Below, piece after piece: positions 1-7,963 of a stretch of 15,537 nt of DNA. The notes under the pieces were generated by a model. It was not told the DNA's origin and did no database searches. It was given only the letters and a program-made list of their open reading frames with translations. This stretch comes from an uncultured Eubacteriales bacterium (GTDB lineage Bacteria; Bacillota; Clostridia; Peptostreptococcales; Anaerovoracaceae). The stretch's first letter is position 1, and each line of letters starts with the position of its first letter. A program made the translations under genes and the position numbers. Location: assembly GCA_900542245.1 (NCBI GenBank), contig UQMQ01000051.1, positions 1-15,537 of the forward strand, read 5' to 3'.

Positions 1-375
1 TTACAAATCGAAGCGGAACTTGCAGAGATGCGAGGAGAAAAAGGCGGGGCAGAAAAGAGTACAGACGTTCAGAAGCTTTTTTCTCGAACATTACAGGAAT
101 GTGCTGCCGCTTTTCACGAGGGGGAATACAATGAGCAATTTGTTGAAAGGCTTGTTGCTTTGCAAGCATGCAGCATGCAGATGCAAGAGGCAGACGCACT
201 AAAAATTTCTCAAGTGCTAGGAAAATTTCTCTGGATGGAAAACTTTCGCAAATTGAAAAAAGAAGACATTTCATTTATTTATGAATGGATTGAACAATAT
301 GTATGTAAGAAAGTGCACCGTACGGATGAGGTCGCTGCGTTAGAAAGACATCTTGCAGAACTGATAGAAAAATAG
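1..375 (+). CDS. 3' end of an unrecognised, largely helical protein
   Basis: The frame is open from the first base of the window to a TAG at 373-375, so the gene is very probably cut by the left edge. The first internal ATG (position 28) has no ribosome-binding site in front of it. The visible 124 residues are rich in Glu, Lys, Leu and Ala, with heptad-like stretches at the start (QIEAELAEM) and at the C-terminus (DEVAALERHLAELIEK), which suggests helical or coiled-coil structure. No catalytic motif is visible. The DNA looks more A+T-rich than the next gene, which may mean a different origin. A 32-bp gap separates it from the membrane protein gene downstream on the same strand. I do not recognise the family; the tail of a recombinase or another mobile-element protein is possible but not shown. 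Confidence 0.5.
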   Translation, partial: LQIEAELAEMRGEKGGAEKSTDVQKLFSRTLQECAAAFHEGEYNEQFVERLVALQACSMQMQEADALKISQVLGKFLWMENFRKLKKEDISFIYEWIEQYVCKKVHRTDEVAALERHLAELIEK

Positions 376-407
376 TACTTTGTTCAAGAAAGGGGATCGG
401 TTTAGGT

Positions 408-1508
408 ATGAGAAATCAAACAATCAAGTGGGTCGTCGTTGTTGCGTGCGTTATCGTATGCTGCGTTTGTCTGTCGCTGCTCAGGGGCGGCTTGGACAAG
501 ACGGTCACGGTACAGCAGGAGGATATTCTGTACGATGGTTTTCAGAGCGTCGAAGCACAGATGCAGTTTACAGAGGTCGAGGCTGCGGCAGAGCCGTATC
601 AAGCGGCTTTGGATGGCGATCGGATCTATTATTTGGGAGATGCAGCAGAGGGGGCATCTGCCCCTGTAGAGGGCGCCGCACTCTATACTTTGGCGTATGA
701 AGATCCGTCTGCGGAATTTGAGATCATAGAGGGCAAACAGGGAGAAAAATCAGCAAAAGATGCGCTAAAGCTCATCAAAGATGGCAATCGTGAGCATGTG
801 GATCGTGATACGCTGCTTCAGTGGACATGGAACGATGGCGAAGAATCGGACACCCGTTCTTTTTACGGTACAAGCGGCGTACTGGGCGCGGAGTATCAGC
901 TGCCGCAGGAAGCGAAATACCTTGGCTTATGGAACGGCAAACTGTACTGGTTTGGAACGGAGGCACAAAAGACGATCCTTGCAGAGCAGAACATGGAGCC
1001 GGGATCGGTTAGAAACGTCATTGCAGAGGGCGTTCGCATGCCGGAGACAGACCTGTGGATCAATGACGGCTATCTTGCCTATATCGAAGAAAAGCAAAAC
1101 CGCATCGTGCAGATGCAGCTGGAAGATCAAAAAGAGACAGCAAAGCTCGCGATCGCAGGTTTCAGCCCGCAGAGCGTGCAGAGCAATGCACGTTATATCG
1201 TTTGTGCAGATGAAACCGGCGAAAGCCTGGTCTATGATGTCCTTGCCAAAGAAATCTACGGTTTAGGCAACGCGGATGTGAGGAACGGCAGCGTGCAGCT
1301 TTATCTGAGATGGGATCAGGTATGGATGATACAGGATCAAAAGCAGGTCGTGATTTATGATTTGACGGACAAAACAAAAAGCACTATGCAGCTGCCGGAA
1401 GCAGAATATACAGGCTTCGATGTGGACTGCGACGGTAAGCTGCTTGCCTACAGCAGTCAGGGAAAAATGTTTGTAGTCGCTGCATATGCAGACGCAAAGA
1501 CTGCGTAA
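408..1508 (+). CDS. membrane-anchored extracytoplasmic protein, probably beta-propeller-like
   Basis: This 366-residue protein has an uncleaved-signal-type N-terminus: a short basic start (MRNQTIK), one hydrophobic segment at about residues 8-25 (WVVVVACVIVCCVCLSLL), then a long soluble part that should lie outside the membrane. The soluble part has recurring strand-turn segments of the kind YxxxLDGDRIYYLG, YLGLWNGKLYWFG, LWINDGYLAYIE, ARYIVCADETG and QVWMIQDQKQVVIYDL. These resemble repeated blades of a propeller or DUF5050-like sensor domain. That assignment is inferred from pattern only, and no enzyme motif is visible. The start is ATG 408, preceded by AAAGGGGA at 389-396, a somewhat long spacing. 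A tiny membrane protein gene follows 32 bp downstream. A surface sensor or envelope structural role is possible, but the function is unknown. Confidence 0.75.
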   Translation: MRNQTIKWVVVVACVIVCCVCLSLLRGGLDKTVTVQQEDILYDGFQSVEAQMQFTEVEAAAEPYQAALDGDRIYYLGDAAEGASAPVEGAALYTLAYEDPSAEFEIIEGKQGEKSAKDALKLIKDGNREHVDRDTLLQWTWNDGEESDTRSFYGTSGVLGAEYQLPQEAKYLGLWNGKLYWFGTEAQKTILAEQNMEPGSVRNVIAEGVRMPETDLWINDGYLAYIEEKQNRIVQMQLEDQKETAKLAIAGFSPQSVQSNARYIVCADETGESLVYDVLAKEIYGLGNADVRNGSVQLYLRWDQVWMIQDQKQVVIYDLTDKTKSTMQLPEAEYTGFDVDCDGKLLAYSSQGKMFVVAAYADAKTA

Positions 1509-1540
1509 AAGACACGCGCAACATATAGGGGGGACGCAAA

Positions 1541-1711
1541 ATGAACAAAAGATTTATTCTTTATACGGCAGGCTTTCTCATATCCGCCTGTATTGCCACG
1601 GTACAATGCATACACACAGGGGTGTTTGTTGCCCGTAGATTTGGTCTAGCCGCATGCTTTGCGATCCTAGCCTATGGCAGCTGGAGAACAGAACATGATA
1701 AAAACAAATGA
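1541..1711 (+). CDS. small membrane protein (56 aa)
   Basis: The reading frame ATG 1541 to TGA 1709-1711 is preceded by a purine-rich, G-rich ribosome-binding site (AGGGGGG at 1527-1533) at good spacing. The product begins MNKRFILYTAGFLISACIAT and has two hydrophobic stretches (about residues 5-21 and 33-46) separated by a short polar turn with arginines (VARRFG). It ends in a charged tail (SWRTEHDKNK). It is probably a two-helix inner-membrane protein, perhaps co-expressed with the membrane-anchored gene 32 bp upstream. No family is recognised. The clear ribosome-binding site and start favour a real gene despite its length. Confidence 0.6.
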   Translation: MNKRFILYTAGFLISACIATVQCIHTGVFVARRFGLAACFAILAYGSWRTEHDKNK

Positions 1712-1739
1712 GTCCAATAAAAAGTCAATGATTTTTAAA

Positions 1740-1766
1740 AGTTTTTACGAAATTTCAGTAAAAACT
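1740..1766. repeat. AT-rich perfect inverted repeat, possible weak terminator
   Basis: AGTTTTTAC (1740-1748) and GTAAAAACT (1758-1766) form a perfect 9-bp stem around a 9-nt loop, 28 bp after the small membrane protein gene. It is followed by ATTGTATTTT rather than a clean T run, so it is a poor intrinsic terminator on its own. It might instead be an operator. The stretch 1712-1912 contains no gene that I can support; this repeat and the longer one at 1815-1902 are all I see in it. Confidence 0.4.
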
Positions 1767-1814
1767 ATTGTATTTTAAAAAGTTTTTGGGTAAGGAAGAA
1801 ACAGTTATGAAAAC

Positions 1815-1902
1815 AAACAGCCTGTATGGTGTTTCCGCAGTGACCTACGAAGAAACCAAAGTCTTCGAAGATCGGAGCGAGGGAGTCCCATACAGGCTGT
1901 TT
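1815..1902. terminator. long inverted repeat between convergent operons, probable bidirectional terminator
   Basis: Perfect 15-bp arms AAACAGCCTGTATGG (1815-1829) and CCATACAGGCTGTTT (1888-1902) enclose 58 nt. T tracts lie outside both arms: TTTT at 1900-1903 on the plus strand, and on the minus strand the arm runs into TTTGTTTTC. The position is right for a shared terminator of the plus-strand genes ending at 1711 and the minus-strand rluD-like gene ending at 1913. The apical part is unusually long and holds a second small hairpin, CGAAGA (1848-1853) with TCTTCG (1862-1867). A structured RNA or a small palindromic repeat is an alternative. Confidence 0.6.
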
Positions 1903-1912
1903 TAATCTTCTG

Positions 1913-2980
1913 CTATTCTTTCAGCTTCAGCTTTGCAATCACAGCCAGCATGTCCGCCGGCAGGGGCGCTTCCAAATGCAGGGTCTCGCCGCTGACGGGG
2001 TGCGTGAGGGTCAGGGAAAAGGCGTGCAGCGCCTGCCGGTCGATCAGATCGGAGACGATCTCCTTGCCGCCTTGGCCGCGCGCCGCGCCATCCTTGGCAG
2101 CGGAAGCGCAGGTGCGCGGGCAGTCATCGTTCCTATCAACAGCGGAGTGCGTGCTGCAAGGCATCTCGCGCTGCTCGCCATGCAGGCGGCGATAGGCGAA
2201 GGGATCGCCGTTGCAATACAGATGATCACCGAGAATCGGATAGCCGAGATAGGACAGATGCACGCGGATCTGGTGCGTGCGTCCGGTTTCGAGCTCTAGT
2301 TCTACCAGAGAATGTCCATGGAAGCGGTCGAGCACCTGATAGTGGGTGACGGACGGATAACCGCCTTGTTCGACCGGCAGCACCCAGCGCTCGACTTCCT
2401 CCGGGTCGGGGCGTCCGAGCGGCAGGTCGATGGTGCCGCTGTCTGCGGGCATTTCGCCCACGACGATTGCCTTATATTTTTTATGCAGACCACGTGCGGA
2501 CGCGTTCATCTGTTTGGTCAGAGCGTCCTGCGCGTGGCTGTTTTTGGCTACGATCAAAAGCCCGGATGTATTCATATCCAAGCGATTGACGAAACGGATC
2601 TTGTAGTTTTCACCTTCCTCGAGCATCTTTTGCATCAGACCGTTAGCGATGGTGTGGCAGGGTTTGCCCTTGGTCGGGTGAACGACCACGCCGGGCTGCT
2701 TGTTGATGACCAGAAGGTCGGCATCCTCATAAACCACCGCAATCGGAATATCCTCCGGCGGGAAATCGCTCTTTTCCTCGGGAAGTTCAACGGTGATGAT
2801 ATCGCCTGCCTCCGGCGTGATCCACCACTGCATGGTCTCACCGTTCAGCTTGACCAGGTGCTTTTGTTTCAGCTTGGTCATCAGACGGGAGGAAAAGGTG
2901 AAATTGGCGCGCACCAGCTCCTTGACGGAACGTTCGGCTTCTCGATCTTCTTTGGTTACGATGTATTGAAATTGCGACAT
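1913..2980 (-). CDS. RluA/RluD-family 23S rRNA or tRNA pseudouridine synthase with an insertion
   Basis: Enzymes of this family isomerise specific uridines of rRNA or tRNA to pseudouridine. An S4-like RNA-binding region spans about residues 15-70. The catalytic domain includes YEDADLLVINKQPGVVVHP (84-102), the active-site loop RFVNRLDMNTSG (129-140) with the expected catalytic Asp135, and the RNA/uridine-binding motif TGRTHQIRVH (232-241). Asn replaces the more common His before RLD, a known variant. The conserved ending DRQALHAFSLTLTHPVSGE (314-332) is present. Between GDHLY (251-255) and that ending lie about 55 residues rich in Cys, Arg, Asp and Ala (about 257-310) where I would expect only a short link. 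The gene lies 71 bp downstream of NAD kinase on the same strand. The family is clear, but the exact target uridine cannot be told from sequence. Confidence 0.92.
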   Translation of the reverse strand: MSQFQYIVTKEDREAERSVKELVRANFTFSSRLMTKLKQKHLVKLNGETMQWWITPEAGDIITVELPEEKSDFPPEDIPIAVVYEDADLLVINKQPGVVVHPTKGKPCHTIANGLMQKMLEEGENYKIRFVNRLDMNTSGLLIVAKNSHAQDALTKQMNASARGLHKKYKAIVVGEMPADSGTIDLPLGRPDPEEVERWVLPVEQGGYPSVTHYQVLDRFHGHSLVELELETGRTHQIRVHLSYLGYPILGDHLYCNGDPFAYRRLHGEQREMPCSTHSAVDRNDDCPRTCASAAKDGAARGQGGKEIVSDLIDRQALHAFSLTLTHPVSGETLHLEAPLPADMLAVIAKLKLKE

Positions 2981-3051
2981 GGAGTGTTTCTCTTTCTCTA
3001 AAATTTTCCCGGGGTGGATGGATGCAGATGCGGATGAGGTCTGCGGGCAAC

Positions 3052-3855
3052 CTACAAAAACTTAGACTTTGCTTTTTCCCAAAAGTTCGTGTACTCAAAG
3101 CGCACGAGATTGATTTTTTTGCGGGAAAGTGAAAGCTCAACACGACGGATGTCCTCATAGTTTTCAGCGAAGCCGTCTGCCACGATGCTCAGATGGCGGT
3201 GGTCATCGTCGCAGGGAATGATGGAGAGCTTGTCGTTTGCAGGCAGCAGGATGCTGGAAGTAAACGAACGGTAGGCAACGGTGTTGATCGGTGCGATCGG
3301 CGCGACCTGCATCAGATTCAGACGCGGATCGACAATCGCGCCGCCCAGCGAATAGTTGTAGGCGGTGCTGCCTGCAGGGGTGGAGACACAGATGCCGTCA
3401 CCGCTGAAACGCTCGATAAAGGAATCGTTGATGGAAATATTCAGCTGTACCGGATAGTTCGGCACGCCCTTGATGGCAATTTCGTTGAGCGCGATTTGGC
3501 GCATCGTGCCGGATGAGGTTTCTACGCGGGATTTGACGGTGCTGTAGGAATGCACAGTGAAATTTCCCTGCTGATATTGGAAGATAAAATCATCGATCTT
3601 GTCCGGCATCAGCTCCTGGAAAAATCCCAGATGTCCGGTGTTGATACCGACGACCGGAATCGTCGGAAAATCACAGCTTCTGAGGCAGCGCAGCAGGGTG
3701 CCGTCTCCGCCGATACAAATGATCAATGCGGTATCGGCTTCCAGCTGCTCGTAGACACGCAGACCGGATTTTACCAGTTTTTTGCGGAGTAGTTTTTCAA
3801 TTTTCGCGGACATTTCCGTATCGTTGGCATAGATAAATACTTTTTTGCTTTCCAT
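3052..3855 (-). CDS. nadK: NAD kinase
   Basis: The product (267 aa) phosphorylates NAD to NADP in the cytoplasm. The family motifs are all present: GGDGT at residues 49-53, the NTGHLGF segment (72-78), ALNE (122-125), GDGI (152-155) and the STPAGSTAYN motif (158-167). Length is typical. I chose ATG 3855 rather than GTG 3858 because GAGGA sits 6 nt before the ATG and would be only 3 nt from the GTG. The gene lies upstream of the pseudouridine synthase on the same strand and may be co-transcribed with it. The gap of 175 bp to pepF upstream holds two hairpins. Confidence 0.95.
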   Translation of the reverse strand: MESKKVFIYANDTEMSAKIEKLLRKKLVKSGLRVYEQLEADTALIICIGGDGTLLRCLRSCDFPTIPVVGINTGHLGFFQELMPDKIDDFIFQYQQGNFTVHSYSTVKSRVETSSGTMRQIALNEIAIKGVPNYPVQLNISINDSFIERFSGDGICVSTPAGSTAYNYSLGGAIVDPRLNLMQVAPIAPINTVAYRSFTSSILLPANDKLSIIPCDDDHRHLSIVADGFAENYEDIRRVELSLSRKKINLVRFEYTNFWEKAKSKFL

Positions 3856-3929
3856 CACATATCCTCAACTATTCTATATCCATTCGGCATCACCCAGGAC
3901 AGCTTCTCGTTTCAACAGCTCGTTTTGCA

Positions 3930-4011
3930 GCGCTTGCAAACCTAGATGATCGGTGCAAGCACATAGTCCCCGCAAGCGCCGTCCACACAAGGTACGCGGG
4001 CGGCGCTTGCA
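3930..4011. repeat. two tandem hairpins built from a GCGCTTGC-like motif
   Basis: In the gap between pepF and nadK, GCTTGCA (3932-3938) pairs with TGCAAGC (3954-3960), a 7-bp stem with a 15-nt loop. GCAAGCGCCG (3972-3981) pairs perfectly with CGGCGCTTGC (4001-4010), a 10-bp stem with a 19-nt loop; after one mismatch, CCC (3968-3970) can pair with GGG (4012-4014). All four arms carry the same core in alternating orientation. No clear T tract follows on the minus strand, so this is not a standard intrinsic terminator. It could be an attenuating structure, an mRNA end-protecting structure or a small repeat element. Confidence 0.5.
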
Positions 4012-4030
4012 GGGTTCCTTGCGCGCAGTA

Positions 4031-5836
4031 TTAGGCCTGCATCAGCTGTTCGAGTTCTTCGACCAGTCCTTTGAAGGTTTCCATCGCCATGCGGATCGGC
4101 TCCGGAGAGGACATATCCACGCCGGCGATCTTGAGCAGCTCCACAGGATCATTGGAGGAACCGCTCTTGAGGAACTCGATATAGTTTTTGCGGGCGGCTT
4201 CGCCCTCCGCGAGAATTTTTGCAGAAATTGCTGTTGCCGCGGAGTAGCCGGTCGCGTACTGATAGACGTAGAATGCCCGATAAAAATGCGGGATGCGCGC
4301 CCATTCGTATTGGATATAGTCGTCAGGGGCGAGCGCAGGACCGAAATATTGATGATTCAGATCATTGTAGAGCTTGCACATCCATTCCGCCGTCAGCACA
4401 CCGCCGTTTTCGACTTCCTTGTGCGTCAGCATTTCAAATTCCGCAAACATCGTCTGGCGGAACAGGGTCGTGCGGAATTCCTCGATATAGTAGTTGATGA
4501 GGTATCTGCGCATGGTTTCGTTCGTTTCCTTGTCGAGCAGATGGTGCATCAGCAGTGATTCGTTGACGGTCGATGCCACTTCAGCGGTAAAAATCGAGTG
4601 GTCGCCATAGGTAAACGGCTGCGACCTGCGCGTATAGTAGGAGTGCATGGAGTGCCCCATCTCGTGTACAATCGTAAATACATCTTTGAGCGTATCGGTA
4701 TAGTTGAGCAGGATATACGGCTTGCTGTCGTAGGAACCGAAGCTATAGGCACCGCTGGTCTTGCCTTGATTCTCGTAGACATCGATCCAGCCGTCCTTCG
4801 TGCCGTTGTCAACCTGCGCGAGATACTCGTCACCCAGAGGCGCGAGACCTTCCTGCATCATGCGGAGTGCCTCCTGATACGGAATATCCTTTTTTGGCAG
4901 TTCCACCAGCGGAACGTACACGTCGTACATTTTGAGCTCCTCCACACCGAGCACTTTTTTGCGCAGCGCGATATAGCGGTGCAGGATCGGCAGATATTCG
5001 TGCACGACCGCGATGAGGTTATCATAGACCTCCTCCGGAATATTGCCCGCGGAAAGGGCGGCTTGCCGGGCGGAATCATACTTGCGGATACGCGCGGAAA
5101 CGACGTCGTTTTTGACGTTATAGTTGTAGGTGGTCGCAATCGTGTTGATATGCGCCTTGTAAGCCTCGTACATATTGGTAAACGCGGCCTTGCGCAGGTC
5201 GCGGTTATGGCTTTCCATGAAGGTGATATAGTTTCCATGCGTAAGGTTTACCGTATCTCCATCTTCGTCAACTACTGTGCCGAAGGTCAGGTCGGCATTG
5301 TTGAGCATTTTGAAGATGTCGTTGGTCGCGCCTGTCACTTCGCTGAGTTGGGCGAGAATATTCTCCTCAGCGGCGCTGAGTACATGCTTCTTTTCGCGGA
5401 GCGCATCTTCGAGCGCGTAGCGGTACTGCGCCAGCTCCGGTTTGGCATCAAGATAGCCGCGGATGGTTTCCTCCGGCGCTGCGAGCAGCTCAGGGGCGAA
5501 GAACGACATAGCAGCCGCGGCCTTTGCTACAGCGCTGCCGCATTGATCGTCCATGGACTGGTATTTGCTGACGCGGTTGTCCTCATCTTTGCGCATCGCG
5601 GCATAGACAAAGGCGTGCTCCAGCTTGCGCCAGATGGCGTCCTTTTCGGTGAGGGCCTCGTATAGGGTATCCGCGGAGTCCGTCAGATGACCACTGTATT
5701 TGGTGAATGCTTCGGCGGCTTTGACCGCTTCTGTCAGATCCTTTTCCCACTGCGCTTCCTCCGGATACATCGCTTCGATATCCCACTTGTAGGCAGCGTC
5801 GATCTGCGCGCGCTGCTGTAAATTTTTATCGGACAT
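4031..5836 (-). CDS. pepF: oligoendopeptidase F, M3 family zinc metallopeptidase
   Basis: The 601-residue protein is the usual length for PepF, a cytoplasmic enzyme that cuts short oligopeptides. The zinc site is visible: HEMGH at residues 391-395 and the third ligand Glu419 in FTAEVASTVNE (416-426). The conserved substrate-side segment RIPHFYRAFYVYQYATG lies at about 514-530. The N-terminal helical domain fills residues 1-200. The frame stays open far upstream to 6094, but ATG 5836 is the right start because AGGAGG lies 5 nt before it and the N-terminus (MSDKNLQQR) then fits the family. The extension would also overlap murI. The gene is divergent from glutamate racemase. Confidence 0.94.
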   Translation of the reverse strand: MSDKNLQQRAQIDAAYKWDIEAMYPEEAQWEKDLTEAVKAAEAFTKYSGHLTDSADTLYEALTEKDAIWRKLEHAFVYAAMRKDEDNRVSKYQSMDDQCGSAVAKAAAAMSFFAPELLAAPEETIRGYLDAKPELAQYRYALEDALREKKHVLSAAEENILAQLSEVTGATNDIFKMLNNADLTFGTVVDEDGDTVNLTHGNYITFMESHNRDLRKAAFTNMYEAYKAHINTIATTYNYNVKNDVVSARIRKYDSARQAALSAGNIPEEVYDNLIAVVHEYLPILHRYIALRKKVLGVEELKMYDVYVPLVELPKKDIPYQEALRMMQEGLAPLGDEYLAQVDNGTKDGWIDVYENQGKTSGAYSFGSYDSKPYILLNYTDTLKDVFTIVHEMGHSMHSYYTRRSQPFTYGDHSIFTAEVASTVNESLLMHHLLDKETNETMRRYLINYYIEEFRTTLFRQTMFAEFEMLTHKEVENGGVLTAEWMCKLYNDLNHQYFGPALAPDDYIQYEWARIPHFYRAFYVYQYATGYSAATAISAKILAEGEAARKNYIEFLKSGSSNDPVELLKIAGVDMSSPEPIRMAMETFKGLVEELEQLMQA

Positions 5837-5938
5837 TTTTTCCTCCTGTATAGATAAATTTGCTTTTTTGTGGTAGTATAATATGCATCTAATGATAAAA
5901 TATAGTATAGCATAATTTTGAAAGGAATATAACCCCCA
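5837..5938. promoter_or_regulatory. divergent pepF/murI promoter region
   Basis: This 102-bp gap is strikingly A+T-rich. On the minus strand TGCTATACT (complement of 5904-5912) reads as an extended -10 element for pepF, leaving a leader of roughly 60 nt. On the plus strand TATAAT at 5877-5882 could serve murI, but I see no good -35 element at 17 bp from it. The pepF ribosome-binding site (AGGAGG) and the murI ribosome-binding site (AAAGGA near 5921-5926) lie at the two ends. The promoter assignment is inferred from hexamers only. Confidence 0.4.
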
Positions 5939-6751
5939 ATGGACAACAGACCGATTGGTTTTTTTGATTCGGGTCTTGGCGGATTGACCTGTATTCCGAA
6001 CCTCTTCAGACAGCTGCCGGAGGAACGAATCATCTATTTCGGCGACACCGCCAGAACCCCATACGGTTCCAAGGCAGTTTCGACGATTCGGCATTATGCC
6101 GCGCAGATCGCGGATTTTCTCGCCGCGCAGAACGTCAAAATGATGGTGATCGCCTGCAACACCATTACAGCGACCTGTCTGGATGAATTACGCGCGAGAT
6201 ATCCCTCGATCCCGATCATCGGCATCATCAGCCCGGCAGCCAAGACCATCGCGCGTACCTGCGATGAAACGAACCGCATCGGCGTGATCGCGACCAAGGC
6301 GACCATCGCCAGCGATGACTATCCGCGGAAGATTCTCGAAAAAAATTCGGCGCTTCATGTTTTCAGCAAGGCGACGCCCGCGTTTGTACCGCTGATTGAG
6401 GAGGGCATCATCGACAATCAGATCATGGACCTGACGATCCACTATTATCTGGACGATTTCCTTGCGGAAAATCAAATCGACACCCTAGTGCTGGGCTGCA
6501 CGCATTATCCGATCATCCGCAGCAATATCAAACGCTTATATCCGGCGCTCAAGATCATCAATCCGTCCTACGAGATCATGCGGCCAATCAATGACAGCCT
6601 GCGGGAGCACGATATGTACGCGGCGGTAAACGACCGGGAAAACATTTTTTACGCGAGCGACTTGTCGGAGAATTTTGTGAACATGATCCAGAAGGTACTG
6701 GAGGTCGAGGAGTCCGATCTGATCTTGAAGTTTAAGAATCTGGACTTGTAA
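5939..6751 (+). CDS. murI: glutamate racemase
   Basis: The product (270 aa) interconverts L- and D-glutamate in the cytoplasm, supplying D-Glu for peptidoglycan. Conserved segments are all present: FFDSGLGGL (8-16), FGDTARTPYG (34-43), ACNTITA (72-78) with the first catalytic Cys73, PLIEEG (151-156), and LGCTHYP (185-191) with the second catalytic Cys187. Length is typical. ATG 5939 is the only sensible start; its ribosome-binding site AAAGGA is about 12 nt upstream, which is long and may mean modest translation. It is divergent from pepF and followed, 91 bp on, by an acidic protein gene. Confidence 0.95.
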   Translation: MDNRPIGFFDSGLGGLTCIPNLFRQLPEERIIYFGDTARTPYGSKAVSTIRHYAAQIADFLAAQNVKMMVIACNTITATCLDELRARYPSIPIIGIISPAAKTIARTCDETNRIGVIATKATIASDDYPRKILEKNSALHVFSKATPAFVPLIEEGIIDNQIMDLTIHYYLDDFLAENQIDTLVLGCTHYPIIRSNIKRLYPALKIINPSYEIMRPINDSLREHDMYAAVNDRENIFYASDLSENFVNMIQKVLEVEESDLILKFKNLDL

Positions 6752-6842
6752 CTAACAATCGGCAGGCGCAGGGAAAGCACAGGACGCCGCAGGCGGCGGG
6801 AACGAAGATTATGTAGATCATGGATATCATGGAGAAAAGAGT

Positions 6843-7451
6843 ATGAACAGAGAGCAATTTTATGAACTTTTAGACATCGAAAGCGCGGAGGATTTTCAAT
6901 ATTTTGAGAATCTGGCGGCGTTCTTTGAGTGCGAGGAGGAGCTGGACTACGAGGATGTAGCTGCGCTTTTCGGCGCGGTGGATCAGGCGGTGCTCGCGGA
7001 GCTGATTGATGAATACTTCGAAGAGATCACGAATTTCGTGCCGGGCAGCGAGACCGAGGTGTTCAGCATTTTTGAAAACGTGCGGCGCGCGCTAATTGGA
7101 ATGTGCAGAAACTGCGAAGAGGATGAAACGCTGCGCAGCAAACTGATGGAGGAACTGGAACGTTTTCGCAGGTGGTATTCCATCGACAGCCGCGCTTACT
7201 GTACGGACCCGGTGACGCTTACAGAAGAAGAAAAAACCATGCGCGACGCGCTGCTGCTCGCGCGGCTGGAAAAGCTGGATGGCAGCGGCTATCAGTACGA
7301 TTTTTCGGAGTGCATGCACTACCCGCTGGACGAGTACATCGTATCGCTTGGCGATCTGGCAGCCGCAGAGGACGCGGAAGCAGAGGCTGCGCTGGTTGCG
7401 GAGGACGCGGCAGCAGAGGAAGAAGCCGCGCAGTTTGACTGGCGACCGTAA
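6843..7451 (+). CDS. acidic protein of unknown function (202 aa)
   Basis: Translation is supported by GGAGAAAAGAGT directly before ATG 6843. The protein is very acidic and mostly helical by composition. Residues 1-165 have a normal mixture with conserved-looking aromatic and acidic clusters (FEEITNFVPGSE near 59-70, ELERFRRWYSID at 104-115). Residues 170-197 are a low-complexity Ala/Glu/Asp tail. No signal peptide, membrane segment or catalytic motif is seen. It lies 91 bp after murI on the same strand; the gap holds only a short GC hairpin (CGCCG 6785-6789 with CGGCG 6794-6798). I do not recognise the family. Confidence 0.7.
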   Translation: MNREQFYELLDIESAEDFQYFENLAAFFECEEELDYEDVAALFGAVDQAVLAELIDEYFEEITNFVPGSETEVFSIFENVRRALIGMCRNCEEDETLRSKLMEELERFRRWYSIDSRAYCTDPVTLTEEEKTMRDALLLARLEKLDGSGYQYDFSECMHYPLDEYIVSLGDLAAAEDAEAEAALVAEDAAAEEEAAQFDWRP

Positions 7452-7501
7452 ATGCAAAACATCTGCAAAAAGGCTGCGGACATAACGAAAGGAAAAAAAG
7501 T

Positions 7502-7963
7502 ATGGAAGTTAAAACTGTGTATCATGGCAGTAATGTGGAGGTCGCGCATCCGAGAATATTACAAAACGGATTTTACAAGGATTTTGGGTATGGATTCTAT
7601 TGTACTGCATATGCCAAGCAGGCAAAGCGCTGGGCCATCACACGAAGCGGGAATGCGATTCTCAACAAATATGCGTATCAGTTCAATAACGAATTGAAAC
7701 TGCTTCTTTTTGAAGATCTGACAGATGCATGGCTGTCGTTTGTCGTAGATTGCAGACGAGGTATCGAACATGGATACGACATTGTGGAGGGTCCTATGGC
7801 TGATGATCAGATCTGGAATTTCGTCGAGTCCTATGCCGCCGGTAGAATTTCCAAAACTGCTTTTTGGGAATTAGCGAAATTCAATTATCCCACGCACCAA
7901 ATCGTTTTCTGCACCGAGAATGCGTTAAAAACGCTTTGCTTTGAGGGAAGTGAGACATTATGA
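7502..7963 (+). CDS. DUF3990-type ADP-ribosyltransferase-like protein, putative toxin
   Basis: The 153-residue product carries the pattern of the DUF3990 family, which is related to ADP-ribosyltransferase folds. It has the YHGS start motif (residues 7-10), KDFGYGFYCTAYAKQAKRWA (26-45), GYDIVEGPMADDQIW (91-105), and THQIVFCTENAL (131-142) near the C-terminus. By analogy with ADP-ribosyltransferases, His8, a Tyr in the FGYGFY segment and Gln133 could line the NAD site; this is inference. The ribosome-binding site AAAGGA (7488-7493) lies 8 nt before ATG 7502. Its stop overlaps the start of the next gene (ATGA, 7960-7963), a tight coupling typical of toxin-antitoxin pairs. The DNA looks more A+T-rich than its neighbours, suggesting acquisition by transfer. 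The family call is fairly secure; toxin activity is unproven. Confidence 0.8.
   Translation: MEVKTVYHGSNVEVAHPRILQNGFYKDFGYGFYCTAYAKQAKRWAITRSGNAILNKYAYQFNNELKLLLFEDLTDAWLSFVVDCRRGIEHGYDIVEGPMADDQIWNFVESYAAGRISKTAFWELAKFNYPTHQIVFCTENALKTLCFEGSETL

Noticed and set aside
2312..3001. Plus-strand open frame (229 codons) opposite the pseudouridine synthase
   Set aside because: It is antisense to a gene with all family motifs and its product shows no recognisable domain.
4598..5665. Long plus-strand open frame (355 codons) opposite pepF
   Set aside because: It lies wholly antisense to a clear M3 peptidase gene, has no ribosome-binding site and no recognisable motifs; it is a shadow of the codon bias.
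5837..6094. N-terminal extension of pepF
   Set aside because: It would overlap the murI start and skip the strong AGGAGG before ATG 5836; the family length fits the shorter form.
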